Shown here: in pieces, positions 46,229 through 57,970 of the stretch
Layout: the number at the start of each line of letters is the position of its first letter
Numbering within the stretch: position 1 is the stretch's first letter
Source of the DNA: Zea mays
Lineage: Eukaryota; Streptophyta; Magnoliopsida; Poales; Poaceae
DNA length: 64,000 bases
NCBI RefSeq assembly: GCF_902167145.1
Contig: NC_050096.1
Location: 81,092,683-81,156,682 of the forward strand
Direction: 5' to 3'
The notes under the pieces: model-generated
Told to the model about the DNA's origin: nothing
Database searches by the model: none
Seen by the model: only the letters and a program-made list of their open reading frames with translations
Translations under genes and position numbers: made by a program

Positions 46229-48079
46229 CTAGGGGTAAAACTTTCGGAGGTGCTCTATGTTCCAGGAGTTCCCAACTTCCGTGCCATCCATTTGGGTGAG
46301 GCGATATGATCCGGGACGAGTGACTTCTGCTACTATGAAAGGTCCTTCCCATAAGGGTGATAACTTGTGCCGTCCCTCCCCCGTTAGAATTCGGCGGAGG
46401 ACGAGGTCTCCCATCGAAAAGAAACGTTGCCGTACAGCTTTGTCGTGGTAGCGCCTTAGAGTCTGCTGGTATCGTGCTGATTGAATCACTGCATCCAGTC
46501 GTTCTTCCTCAAGTACGTCAATATCCTCCAGCCTAGTGGCTTCGGCTTCTGCTATGCTTTCGAAGATCAATCTTGGCGCCCCAAACTTGAGATCAGCAGG
46601 TAGCACTGCCTCCGACCCATAGACCATGAAGAAAGGAGTGTTTCCATGCAGGGCCCGGCTAGGTTGGGTTCTCAAGCTCCAAACAACATAAGGCAATTCT
46701 CTTATCCATTTTCCTGCAAATTTTTCGTTTTTATCAAAGACCCTTTTTCTAAGTGCCTCCAATATCATTCCGTTGGCTCGCTCAACCTGCCCGTTGGCTC
46801 TTGGATGGGCTACAGATGCATACTTGATCTGAATGCTTTTTTGCTCGCAGAAGTCAAAGAATTCTGAACTGGTGAAGTTGGATCCCAAGTCAGTGATGAT
46901 ACTGTTTGGTATCCCAAATCTGAATATTATGTTTTGTATGAATTCCACGGCTTTAGCAGAGGTTAAAGAGGCAATGGGCTGGAACTCTATCCATTTAGTG
47001 AATTTGTCAATTGCCACCAATACATGGGTGTATCCTCCTTGAGCTTTCTTGAAAGGTCCAATCATATCCAATCCCCAGCATGCGAAAGGCCAAGTTACTG
47101 GTATGGTCTGTAGCTGCTGTGCTGGCATGTGTTGTTGCTTTGACAGGTATTGGCAAGCTTCGCATCTCTGAACTAACTCGGCTGCGTCGTTCTTCGCCGT
47201 CGGCCAATAGAATCCTGACCTGAAAACCTTCCCGACTAATGTTCTGGATGCTGCATGTACTCCACACTGCCCCGCATGGACTTCCTCCAGAAGTTGCTTC
47301 CCGGTGGACGGGAGAACGCACTTCATGAGGACGCCTGACGCGCCCCTCCTGTATAATACCTCCCCAATGAGTGTATAGTGAGCTGATTGTCTGGCAATGC
47401 GCTCTGCCGAGTTCTTGTCATCTGGTTCTTCTTCATTCTTTATATACTTAATAATCGGTTGCCTCCAGTCATCAGAGTCTGACTCGGGTTGATCTATGAT
47501 GTTGCACTCTTCTATTTGATCTGTCGAGATGCTCGGCTGGAGAATTTCTTGCACGAAGACCCCGGGCGGGACTTGAGTCCGACCGGATCCGAGCTTGGAC
47601 AGTACATCAGCCGCCGTGTTCCGATCTCTTTCTATATGATGAAACTCCAGACCTTCGAATTTATCTTCTAGCTTTCGGACGGCGGCGCAGTATCTTCCCA
47701 TTGAATCACTTGAACAATCCCATTCCTTGTTTATCTGACTGATGACTACCAGAGAATCTCCGTACACCATCAGTCTCTTGACACCCAGTGATATGGCGAT
47801 GTTTAATCCGTGTATCAAAGCTTCATACTCGGCTGCATTGTTAGAGGCCGGGAATAGCAACTGGAGAGCATACTTGAGGTGCTCGCCTCCAGGTGCAGTG
47901 AAGAGAATTCCTGCCCCTGCTCCCTGCAGCTTCAGCGAGCCATCAAAATACATTCGCCATACTTCTGCGGTTTCTGGATTATCCGGCACTTGCTGTTCTG
48001 TCCACTCTGATACGAAATCAACCAGTGCTTGAGTTTTGATGGCTGTGCGAGGTCGGAACTCGATATCATGGGATCCCAA
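46229..48079 (-). CDS. Element B RNase H and integrase
   Basis: Open minus-strand frame of 616 codons; it begins inside pol, so no own start is expected. RNase H is at about 47960-47600 (YFDGSL, NNAAEYEA, YGDS acidic residues). The integrase HHCC finger is at about 47300-47170, and its core spans about 47080-46760 with WGLDMIGPF, TDLGSNF and NGQVERAN. The C-terminus ends in GPF-type motifs (WEGPFIV, WNIEHLRKFYP) without chromodomain. It inserts element cDNA into the genome. The frame is intact here, unlike RT upstream, and lies about 1 kb from the end of the converging antisense gene. Confidence 0.85.
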   Translation of the reverse strand: MGSHDIEFRPRTAIKTQALVDFVSEWTEQQVPDNPETAEVWRMYFDGSLKLQGAGAGILFTAPGGEHLKYALQLLFPASNNAAEYEALIHGLNIAISLGVKRLMVYGDSLVVISQINKEWDCSSDSMGRYCAAVRKLEDKFEGLEFHHIERDRNTAADVLSKLGSGRTQVPPGVFVQEILQPSISTDQIEECNIIDQPESDSDDWRQPIIKYIKNEEEPDDKNSAERIARQSAHYTLIGEVLYRRGASGVLMKCVLPSTGKQLLEEVHAGQCGVHAASRTLVGKVFRSGFYWPTAKNDAAELVQRCEACQYLSKQQHMPAQQLQTIPVTWPFACWGLDMIGPFKKAQGGYTHVLVAIDKFTKWIEFQPIASLTSAKAVEFIQNIIFRFGIPNSIITDLGSNFTSSEFFDFCEQKSIQIKYASVAHPRANGQVERANGMILEALRKRVFDKNEKFAGKWIRELPYVVWSLRTQPSRALHGNTPFFMVYGSEAVLPADLKFGAPRLIFESIAEAEATRLEDIDVLEEERLDAVIQSARYQQTLRRYHDKAVRQRFFSMGDLVLRRILTGEGRHKLSPLWEGPFIVAEVTRPGSYRLTQMDGTEVGNSWNIEHLRKFYP

Positions 48080-49413
48080 CTCGCAAGCCCACTTGGCTAT
48101 TCGGCCAATGGCTTCCTTGTTGTGAAGAATGTCCCCTATTGGAAAACCAGTAACTACTATGACTTTGTGGTCGTCAAAGTAGTGGCGCAGCTTGCGGGCA
48201 GTTAGAAGTACTGCATATAATAGCTTCTGAACTTGAGGATACTTTTTCTTCGATGGGCCTAGAGCTCACTGATGAAATAAACAGGATGTTGTACTGGATA
48301 GGCATGCCCTTCTTCCACTCGCTCGACTACCAACACAGTACTTACCACGTGAGTCGTGCAAGAGATATATAGCAGCAAATCTTCAGCTGGTTGAGTCGTC
48401 GTAGCTCGCCGGGGTGGTTTCAGTACTGGTGGTGTTGTCAAGAATTTCTTCAGTGCGTCTAGAGCTTCTTGTGCTTCTGAAGTCCATTGAAACTTATCCA
48501 CCTTCTTGAGTAGCTTGTAAAATGGCAGACCTTTTTCTCCCAGCCTGGATATGAATCTGCTCAGGGCTGCCATACATCCAGTGAGTCGCTGAACCTTCTT
48601 TTGCGACCGAGGGGCTTCCATCTTCATGATAGCTTCGATCTTATCTGGATTAGCTTCAATTCCCCGGTGGCTGACAATAAATCCGAGTAACTTTCCTGCT
48701 GGTACTCCGAAGACGCATTTTCAGGATTGAGCTTCCATCTATATCTTCTCAGGCTGTTGAAAACCAGCTGTAAGTCTTCAATGAAGTTCTCCGGATTCTC
48801 TGTTTTGATCACCACGTCATCTACGTAAGCCTCCACACGCTTGCCCCAGTGATCAGCTAAGCATGTTTGAATGGCTCTCTGATAAGTCGCTCCAGCGTTT
48901 TTGAGGCCGAACGGCATGGAGGTATAACAGAAAGCGCCAAACGGGGTGATGAACGCCGTTTTTTTCCTCGTCTTCTTTTGCCAAACTAATCTGATGATAC
49001 CCGGAATAGCAATCTAAGAAAGACAGCACCGAACATCCAGCGGTGGAATCCACCACCTGATCTATCCTTGGGAGCCCGAAGGGATCCTTCGGACAGTGTT
49101 TGTTGAGATCAGTATAGTCGACGCACATGCGCCAATCCACTTTATTCTTTTTGAGTACAAGAACAGGGTTGGCTAACCACTCGGGGTGTAATACTTCTCT
49201 AATAAATCCAGCCGCGGCCAAGCGAGCTAACTCGGCACGAATGGCCTCTCTCTTGTCGGGCGTGAAACGACGTAGCTTTTGCCGGATCGGCCTCGCCTGG
49301 GGATAGACCTTCAATTTGTGCTCGGCCAGTTCTCTTGGGACTCCCGGCATATCCGCAGGTTGCCATGCGAATACGTCTCGGTTATCTTGCAGGAACTGGA
49401 CGAGCGCGCTTTC
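48080..49413 (-). pseudogene. Element B RT with three one-base frameshifts
   Basis: The frame opens right after UAG 49414-49416 and holds the RT N-terminal motifs (LANPVLVLKK, DYTDLNKHCPKD, FLDCYSGYHQ). Relative to D it gains one base near 48960 (T run), loses one near 48718 (T run) and loses one near 48261. The YVDD motif near 48825 is present. Two of the three changes are in homopolymer runs, so assembly error is possible. As written, no complete RT can be made. Confidence 0.85.
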
Positions 49414-52239
49414 CTATTTGTCGCTCAAACTGGAGCTGATGATGGCCGTCTTGCGCTCATCAGCGAACCCCAGGTTGATCCGCTTGGTTTCTTCAGTCGG
49501 CCGCATAGAGGTCGCGGTCTGAGCTTCGTTTGCCGGCACGGCGAGGTCTTCCTCAGGCTTAGAGTTCGCCGGTGTAGAAGGAACCGTAGACGGCTTGGTG
49601 GTGAGGGCTGCTTGGATGGCCACTCGGAAACATTCTGCGGCGCCTTGGAAGTCGGCGCGCACAGTTATGATTCCTTGCGGTCCTGGCATCTTCAGTATCA
49701 TGTAGGTATAGTGCGGGATGGCCATGAATTTGGCTAGCCCCGGCCTTCCGATGATGGCGTTGTAACCGCAGTCGAAGTTCGCCACCTCGAACCTCAGGAA
49801 CTCGGTTCTGTAGTTATCCGGAGTCCCGAAGGTGACCGGCATGTAGATGTGGCCCAGCGGGTATTCCCCTTCCGTCGGCACGATGCCGAAGAAGGGAGTG
49901 TCTGACTCGTGGAGCTCTTTGAGGTGAACTCCCAAGCCTTGGAGCGTACGGGGGAAGGTGACGTTGATGCTGCTCCTCCCGTCCACTAGCACCTTCTTCA
50001 CCCGGCTCTCTCGGATCACCGGATCGACGAGGAGCGGGTATTTGCCCGGGTGGTCGAAGTTGAGCCATTGATCCTCCCGAGTGAACGTGATTGGGTGCTC
50101 CGACCACCGGTACGGGGCGGGAGGGCCGGTGGTCGCCACCAGTATCTGGCGATCGTTGAGCTTTTGTTGTCTCTTGTTCTCCTGCGACCCATGTCCGCCG
50201 AAGATGACGTTGACCTCCCTGTCAACGCGCGGGAAAGCTCCTCCTCCCCCCTCCTCCGGCTGATGGGGCTGTCGTGGTTCATCTGGTCCTCCCCTCGGCG
50301 GAGGAGGTGGTAGAGGTTGGAAGGGTCGGCCATGCCCGACGGAGTGCTTGAAATCCCGGTAGTTGCGGAGAGTGTGGCGCATGTCCTTGTGGTACGGGCA
50401 CTGGGCGTCGAGGATGTCGTCCAGCGTGCGTTCGCCTCCACGAGGTCCTCCTCGGGCGCGAGAGGCGGGTGGTCCGGCGGCGTGTACCTCTTCGCGAGGC
50501 CTCTTCTCCCAGCGCTTGTCGGGCGGCTGGTTCGCGTCGCGTCGTGGTGCTGCCGGTGCGGGCTTTGCTCCTCCGATGAGGTCCTGGGCCCGCTCGTCAG
50601 CGGTGATGTAGAGGTCGGCTTCCCGGAACAGCTCCTCGGAGGTAGTCGGCGCCTTTTGCAGTATGGCTCGGACGAAAGCCGAGTCGTTAGATCCTCTGTA
50701 GAAGTCCTCGATCACGGCCGCCTCCGTGACCTCGGGGATGCGGTTTCTCATGGTCTGGAACCTTTTAAGGTATGACCGGAGAGTCTCATCCCCTCGGCGC
50801 TTGATGGATTTGAGGTCCCATGGTTGCGCTGGCTTGTCGGAGAGAGACTGGAAGTTGGCGGTGAAACGTCGACTGAAGTCTCCCCAGTCGTCGATGCAGT
50901 GTCGGGGTAGATGTCGTAGCCACTGCAGCGCGTCTTGCCCGAGGACGATGGGCGGATACGCAGTCATGACGTCTTCGGATGCCCCGGCAGCCCGAGCAGC
51001 GGTGGTGTAGACAGCTAACCAGCCCCCTGGATCCTGCTTAGGTTCATATTTGTCGACATTGGATACCTTGAAGTTGGGAGGCCATTGGATGGCCCTAAGG
51101 CGCGGAGTAAGGGCGGATACTCCGCACGTGTCCTCCTGTCATCGAGGATGTCGTCTGTCCCGGGGAGGGGAGTGGCGGTGGTGGTTCCTCGACCGTCCCC
51201 GGGTGGTACCACCAGTTGAAGCTGTTGCCGACTCAGTCCGGGTGGCTTGGCTTTGAGTCGGGAAGCCATGATCTCGGTCATACTCCTCCCGACGGCGAAT
51301 TTCGTTCTCGTGCCGCCGTTCGCGCGAAGCATTGATAGAGCTTCGCGCGTCTCGGCGACTGTTGATGGCGTGTCGCAAATCGTTCGGCGGGTGAGCGAGC
51401 GGTAGAAGATGGTTGGCTGCCTGAGTGAACAGGCGTCGGTATCCCTCGGCGTCGGGAGTCCGAGGAAGTCCGTCAGCTATCCGAGCTAGAACGCCTCCGA
51501 CTTCGCTCGGCGTGTTCATAGCTCGGGCGAAGTCGGGGTTCAAGTTGCGCCCGAAGAGCGGATTCTCGCGTCGTTGCCTTGCATCTTGCTCGGCTTGCTC
51601 CTGAGTCCGACGGCGATCACGTCGTCGGGAATTCCTTCGTTCCCTGAAGACGCGTTCTTCCGGAGTTTCTCCTATCTCTGAGACCTCGTCTCGCGAGACA
51701 GGCTGCTCCGGATCTCGTTCTCCAGCTGCGTGATGTCGTCGAACGTTCCTGCGTCGGTTCCTTCGTCGGCGGGATTCTCGCTGAGGCAGTTCTTCTCCAG
51801 GCGCGGTTGGTTCATCGTCGGAGACGGCGGGCGACTCTACTCTCCCGATGAAGAGAACGTCGGGGTAGAACGGTATTGCTGCCGCGGCGACTTTCTTTCC
51901 GTTCTCCTTTGAGGTCGGAGGAACGGGAAGAACGACTTGCCTCTCCCTGGTCTCCTTCTTTCTCACGACCCGTGTCCATTCTTTCGTCGGGGAAGTAGAC
52001 AGCGGAGTCTTCCGGGTCAGCGAGCTTCTAGCTCCAGCCTCCCCGGAGACGATCTTTTTCCGAAGAGCCGGAGGTAGCGTCTTTCCAGCATTTTCGGAGT
52101 TTGTTGGAGGAGACTTCTGTTCCGGCAGATCTGCGAGGCGGTGTAGAATTCCCTCTTCGTCCGCTATGGATGAGATTGTCCCGAAGCAGAATACAGATCC
52201 GGGACGCACGGCGATCTTGCTGTGGAAGGTGACGGCCAT
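49414..52239 (-). pseudogene. Element B gag-protease
   Basis: Starts at ATG 52239. It has an Arg/Glu-rich N-terminal region, a gag domain at about 51080-50580, a CPYH...H...C zinc knuckle near 50390 and the protease at about 50000-49700. One UGA at 51139-51141 stands where D has CGA, a CpG-type transition; otherwise the frame is open to the UAG at 49414-49416. The protease motif reads VDGRSS (Arg codon at 49975-49977) where D has VDGGSS, which probably inactivates it. Confidence 0.85.
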
Positions 52240-52265
52240 TGAGCTAGCTTGGATCGTCGACACAC

Positions 52266-52283
52266 CCCCTACCTGGCGCGCCA
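52266..52283 (-). other. Primer-binding site of element B
   Basis: TGGCGCGCCAGGTAGGGG on the minus strand, two bases inside the 5' LTR, as in D and C. Confidence 0.8.
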
Positions 52284-52285
52284 GC

Positions 52286-52907
52286 TGTCGGTGTTTTGGG
52301 TCCGACCGCACACCCGGGGTTGCCCCTCAAGGTGTTTTTAGGAGTAGGACGGTGTCAACGACTGTAGCAAAATGGTTCGTGCCGATCGCACGAGGGACAA
52401 TGGACAAGATTTGCAGGTTCGGGCCGCTTAGAAGTGCGTAACACCCTACGTCCTGGTGAGTATATGAGCGTGGTTACAAGAGGATTCTCTGGATAGAGGG
52501 CGCAGAGAGTTTTTGTGGGTGGCTAAGTAGAACAGGGTCGATCGATCTGAAGGGGTGCCCCCTAGGCCTTATATACTCGGCCGTGGAGCAGTACATGTGA
52601 TACGATAACAACAAGTAGCTAAAAGATAGTGAACCTCTTGAGTTTATCCCTACGTAACCTTCGCCGACTTATCCTCGCATGGCTCTGTTGCATGGGGGCT
52701 TCAGCGCGGGAAAGTCGGGTCTCTGTTGTGATTCATTCGTTCGACGTTGTGGGCCGCCTGGGTTTGCACTAATCAGTCTCACGTCTTCTTTGTTGGTTGT
52801 CTTTCCCTAGGCCCACGAAAGAATGACCTTACGAATTATTGGGCCCTTGGGCCTTTCGTGAGGCCTTTTACTTCTTTAGTGGACCCAGGGGATATCTATC
52901 CCCCACA
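52286..52907 (-). repeat. 5' LTR of element B
   Basis: 622 bp, identical to the 3' copy except at one position by eye. TATA box (TATATAAGG, minus strand) near 52570. Confidence 0.92.
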
Positions 52908-52912
52908 CCTGA

Positions 52913-55032
52913 CACGGCGGAAGTTGCGACACTACTTCGAGTCTCATCCGGTAACTGTGGTGTCATCCTTCCCCCTGGGGGAGATCATCCAGTGCCGAGA
53001 AGCCTCGGGTAGGATTGCAAAGTGGGCGGTGGAAATCATGGACGAGACAATCTCGTTCGCCCCTCGGAAGGCCATCAAGTCCCAGGTCTTGGCGGACTTC
53101 GTAGCCGAATGGGTCGACACCCAGCTATCGACGGCTCCGATCCCACCGGAGCTCTAGACCATGTTTTTCGACGGGTCGTTGATGAAGACGGGAGCCGGCG
53201 CAGGCCTACTCTTCATCTCGCCCCTCGAGAAACACATACGCTATGTGCTACGCCTCCATTTCCCGGCGTCCAACAATGTGGCTGAGTATGAGGATCTGAT
53301 CAACGGGTTGCGGATCGCCATCGAGCTAGGGGTCCGGCGCCTCGACGCCCGCAGTGACTCGCAACTCGTCATCGACCAAGTCATGAAGAACTCCCACTGC
53401 CGCGACCCGAAGATGGAGGCCTACTGCGATGAGGTTCGGCGCTTGGAAGACAAGTTCTACGGGCTCGAGCTTAACCACATCGCTCGGCGCTACAATGAGA
53501 CTGCGGACGAGCTAGCTAAAATAGCCTCGGGGCGAACAACGGTTCCCCCGGATGTCTTCTCCCGGGATCTGCACCAACCCTCCGTCAAGATCGACGACAC
53601 GACCGAGCCTGAGGCGCCCTCGGCCCAGTCCGAGGTACCCTCGGCCCAGCCCGAGGTATCCTCGGCACCGCCCGAGGCACCCTCAGCTCGGCCCGAGGCG
53701 CCCTCGGTCTAGCCCGAGGTACCCTCGGCCCCCGAGGGTGAGGCACTACACGTCGAGGAGGAGCGAAGCGGGGCCACGCCTGATCGAAACTGGCGGACCC
53801 CGTACCTGCAATATCTCCACCGAGGAGAGCTACCCCTCGACCGAGCCGAGGCTCGGCGGGTGGCGCGGCGCGCCAAGTTGTTCGTCTTGCTGGGCGATGA
53901 GAATGAGCTCTACCACCGCAGCCCCTCAGGCATCCTCCAGCGATGCATCTCCGTCGCCGAAGGTCAGGAACTCCTGCGAGAGATACACTCGGGGGCTTGC
54001 GGCCATCACGCAGCGCCTCGAGCCCTTGTCGGGAATGCTTTCCGACAAGGCTTCTACTGGCCGACGGCGGTGGCCGACGCCACTAGAATTGTCCGCACCT
54101 GCGAAGGGTGTCAATTCTATGCGAGGCAGACCCACCTGCCCGCTCAGGCTCTGCAGACGATACCCATCACCTGGCCCTTCGCTGTGTGGGGTCTGGACCT
54201 CGTCGGCCCCTTGTAGAAGGCACCCGGGGGCTACACGCACTTGCTGGTCGCCATCGACAAATTCTCCAAGTGGACCGAGGTCCGACCTCTGAACAACATC
54301 AGGTCCGAGCAGGCGGTGGCGTTCTTCACCAACATCATCCATCGCTTCGGGGTCCCGAACTCCATCATCACCGACAATGGCACCCAGTTCACCGGCAGAA
54401 AGTTCTTGGACTTCTGCGAGGATCACCACATCCGGGTGGACTGGGCCGCCGTGGCTCATCCCATGTCAAATGGGCAAGTAGAGCGTGCCAACGACATGAT
54501 TCTACAAGGGCTCAAGCCTCGGATCTACAACGACCTCAACAAGTTCGGCAAGCGATGGATGAAGGAACTCCCCTCGGTGGTCTGGAGCCTGAGGACAACG
54601 CCGAGCCGAGCCACGAGCTTCACGCCGTTCTTCCTAGTCTACGGGGCCGAGGCCGTCTTGCCCACAGACCTGGAATACGGCTCCCCGAGGACGAGGGCCT
54701 ACAGCGATCAAAGCAACCAAGCTAGCCGAGAAGACTCGCTGGACCAGCTGGAGGAGGCTCGGGACAAGGCCTTACTACACTCGGCGTGGTACCAGCAGTC
54801 CCTACGACGCTACCACGCCCGAGGGGTCCGGTCCCGAGACCTCCAGGTGGGCGACCTGGTGCTTCGGCTGCGACAAGACGCCCGAGGGAGGCACAAGCTC
54901 ACGCCCCCCTGGGAGGGACCGTTCGTCATCGCCAAGGTTCTGAAGCCCGGAACGCACAAGCTGGCCAACAGTCAAGGCGAGGTCTACGACAACGCTTGGA
55001 ACATCCAACAGCTACGTTGTTTCTACCCTTAA
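52913..55032 (+). pseudogene. Element C RNase H and integrase, after B
   Basis: The frame resumes in phase with 38590. The RT-RNase H connection is followed by a UAG at 53155-53157 just before RNase H (FFDGSL, NNVAEYED). An unusual linker of seven-residue repeats such as PSAQPEV (about 53610-53750) has a second UAG at 53710-53712. The integrase zinc finger (about 53995-54120) precedes a third UAG at 54214-54216. The core (TDNGTQF, NGQVERAN) and GPF-type C-terminus follow, with the final UAA at 55030-55032. The three in-frame UAGs look like transitions from CAG, TGG or AAG-type codons. There are no frameshifts in 2.1 kb and no chromodomain. Confidence 0.85.
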
Positions 55033-56530
55033 GATGTTTTCAAGTTGTTCATATACCTCGCACCCACGCAAAGTTTGGTCATCCAGGAAGGGTCGGCCTC
55101 GCCTCGGCAAAGCCCGACCCTCCCTCGGGGGCTAAAAGGGGGGGAACCCCCTCTGCGTCGAAATTTTCCTCGAAGAAAGATCTCTTCTGCCAGAATGTCT
55201 TTCGTGCTTTTTGACTACTTCGAAAAGTGGATCCTGAAAACGACGGAGTACACGTAAGCAGCCAAGGCTGACCGAGCCGAGGGACTCCTACGCCTCCGGG
55301 ATACGGATACCTCACTCATCACCTTCTACGATAAGTAACTCACGTTCGGATAAGTGATTCCGCGGACCGAACAAGTCTTCACGTTCGGAAGTTCTTCTGC
55401 CGAAGCGATCCTTCGAGCCTTCTCGACTGAGTCGGTGACAGAGCCCCATGGACGGGTAAGAGTGCGCGTAAGCGGCAAGGCCGACCGAGCCGAGGGACTC
55501 CTACGCCTCCGGGATACGGATACCTCACTCATCGCCTTCCGCGAGAAGCAACTCTCGCTCGCACAAACATCCCTGTTACCGACAAAAAAGTCCAGATACT
55601 CGAAACAAGAGGAAACGAGACGCAGCTTTACAACACAGCGAGGGTGTGTTCTAGCCTCGGCGACCGCAGGAGACACACGCTACAAGACAATCCGATCCTG
55701 CAGGCTCGGGTCTTGACGCTGGAAGGGGGCAGCAGCTCCCTCGGCATCGACGACACCTTCGGCGAGGTCCGACCTAGCCTCGGACGGTGACGCGGTCCGA
55801 GGATCTCCACTCTAAAGGACGACGTCATCGCCACGCCCGGGCAATCGCTGCCAGGGTCTTCTCCGGGAATCCGGCCCGAGCAGGCGGCTCGGCCGGTCAC
55901 CCCGGGGCCTCGGCCAGCCGTCCTCCAAGGACGTCAGCTCGACCCGAGGTCTCGGCTGGTCAACTCCGGCGTCGGTCCCGCTAACGGACGACCCGACTAG
56001 GCCCCTACCAACCAGGTTTCCTTTTCGAGCCAACTCTGCCCTTGTTCATGCTGATACCGCTACCCCTGGCCTCGGCTCATCGAAGAGCGGCCAAGGGGTC
56101 CCTTTAACTAAGCTAGAGAAGCCTCGGACAACAAGGCCGACCGAGCCGAGGGATTCCTACGCCTCCGGGATACGGATACCTCACTCGTCACCTTTACACG
56201 GGGCGACTCACACTTGGTGAAGCGGTTCAGACAACCAACAGGCGAGTCTTAGTGCTCGAAAATGAGGAAAAAACACGGCTCCGTGCCAAAATTACATACA
56301 TGTTCAGGCCTCGACAGCCACAATGAACAAAAACACTGGCATTCGAAGTGCCATTACAGACGGAACTCTGGTTCCGTCCCCGCGGGTATGTACAACCTCC
56401 ACATCGGGAAGCGTGCGGGGCGACGAGCACCGGGGGACCCGCCAGCGACCTCTGCAGCAGCAGCCATGGTCCCAGGACGGACGCGGCCGCCGGAGGGCTC
56501 TCGTTCGCGTTCCCGCTCAAGGGACGCGAA
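55033..56530. repeat. Post-integrase spacer of C with three dispersed 60-base repeats
   Basis: No sense gene. The segment GGCCGACCGAGCCGAGGGAC...ACGGATACCTCACTC recurs at about 55263-55325, 55480-55545 and 56130-56195, each followed by a CACCTT/CGCCTT and ACTCAC-type tail. Pro/Glu codon-like CTCGG words are dense. The repeats lie between integrase and the antisense ORF, the position of the arrays in A and B. Confidence 0.6.
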
Positions 56531-57077
56531 CTAGCTATTAAAGCCAAAGAGCGGGCTGCTCCAAAGCGCACCGGCAGGTCCTCGCCCCTGTCCTCGCCAC
56601 GAAAGCGAGGAAGAGGGCGGAATGTTGCATCCTAGCTGGGCAGCAACGGTTCGCCTTCCCCGGCATGGCTGGAGGACGTCTCCTCCGCAGAGCTGGAGGA
56701 TGGCTGCCACCACCAGAAGCTGGAAGAAGAGGTGGCCCGCCGGCCCGCGCGGGAGGTAGAACCCCGGCTCGCCTCGCTCCCCACCCCAGCGAGGATGACG
56801 AACACCCTCGAGGCTGAGGGCGGGACCAAGATCACAGCCCGGCTTGCCTCTCCCCATCCAGGGGCTGGAGGTCACCGTTTTGGGTGACCACCAGCGGGCA
56901 GCGGAGGGGTGCAACCGGGCTGTGTGATGAAAATCCTTGAAGCCGAACGGTGGCTGAAAGGTACCAACTCCCACGGAGTTGCGTTCCTCCAGCGATGAGG
57001 CAGAAAGACGGCGGGTATCCCCCATCCGGGGGCTTGGAAAGTGGAAAGACACGATGCATAAGGGAGCGCGAAGACAT
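56531..57077 (-). CDS. Candidate antisense ORF in element C
   Basis: Two overlapping minus-strand frames together span this interval. One starts at ATG 57077 (MSSRSLMHRVF...) and closes at 56832. The other runs on to 56531 and encodes a Gly/Arg/Pro-rich protein with a short hydrophobic stretch (LFFQLLVVAAILQL). A single frameshift could join them; I infer that from composition only. A TATA-like CCTTTAAAAGG (minus strand, 57104-57114) lies close upstream, rather near the ATG. There is no similarity to the Transposase_28-type proteins of A and B. Confidence 0.35.
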
Positions 57078-57114
57078 GGTCGCCTTCCAAAGGGGGTCAC
57101 CCTCCTTTTAAAGG

Positions 57115-57970
57115 CGACTCTCCCTACTTGCGCCCCCAACCGTCGCGGACTGAGTCTTCTCCAACACACTCCAAGGCCCTCCCCTGCGGCGCGGGGGCTG
57201 GGTCCCACACGTCATGCAAACCGGCTCAGAGCAGAAGAAGCCAAACCGCCGTGCGCGGTGCGCCCAACCGCCCAGCGGTTACAAGTGACCCTCCACTTTT
57301 GCTCAGACCAACGGGCGAAAGGGGCGGGCAGCCATGCAGGCGGCATGCAACCGCGCCAAGTGGGCGTGCTTCTCCGACTCCCAACACGCCCAGCATGGAG
57401 GCCCAGGCCCACGCGTCATGCAACCGGCGCGCCGAATGCTTCGTGCATGCAACTGCACCGCCACTTGCGCCACCACCGCGCCTCCTCGACTGCGGAACCA
57501 ATACCGCGACTCGAGGCGACCCAGCGCACGACCCAGCAGCGCCAGCCTGGCGCGGCGGTCAGTGCGGCCAAAAATGGGTCGGCAGTAATGACGGTGGCAG
57601 GCGGGCAGGAGCAGCAGTCACGTCGTCAGCCAAGCTCACGTCCCATCCAGGGGCAGCGAGAGAACCCTCTCTCACAGCGTGAAGACAACGCGCCCGTGTT
57701 CCGTTCCTCGAACGGCTCGCGCATGCGCAACGGCCGCCCCGCCAACCACTCGCCCCGTCGCATTAACTCCGCGGCGGGACAGGCGGCGCCTCTGGCAGGA
57801 GAAGCGGGCGACGCTTCGCCTTCGCCATAATAACCGCGTCAAAAAAGGTACGCCGCGTCGTTCGATTTCGTATCCTTTTCCTTTTTTCCTCTTTCTCTCT
57901 CTTGTAACAGGGACCAGGAAAGGGGGATACCCCGAAAAGGATCCTTCCCCGTGAAGGAACCAGGCTCCGA
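57115..57970. other. GC-rich region of C without recognised gene
   Basis: Long frames exist on both strands (for example 56979-57830 on +), but composition is Arg/Pro/Ala-rich in every frame, as expected from GC content. A CT-rich stretch at about 57870-57905 followed by TTGTAACAGGGACCAG looks like a 3' splice site and may belong to an unrecognised antisense or sense transcript. Confidence 0.3.

Larger units (their letters stand above)
38591..52907 (-). mobile_element. Ty3/gypsy (Tat-type) element B, youngest insertion
   Basis: Complete minus-strand element, 14.3 kb, inserted in the pol of C. CCTGA duplications are at 38586-38590 and 52908-52912. The two 622-bp LTRs differ at one position that I can see (A at about 39024, G at the counterpart near 52719), so insertion was recent. 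Gag-pol runs from 52239 to 46229. A 7-kb region follows with an antisense multi-exon gene, a small antisense acidic-protein gene and two repeat arrays. Confidence 0.94.

Noticed and set aside
54840..55032. Chromodomain at the integrase C-terminus
   Set aside because: Integrase of C ends after the GPF-type motif with FYP; B and A do likewise. No aromatic-cage chromodomain residues follow, so these are not chromoviruses.
56979..57830. 283-aa + strand frame in element C
   Set aside because: Arg/Pro/Ala/His-rich in keeping with GC content, overlapped by equally long frames, no motif or start context.
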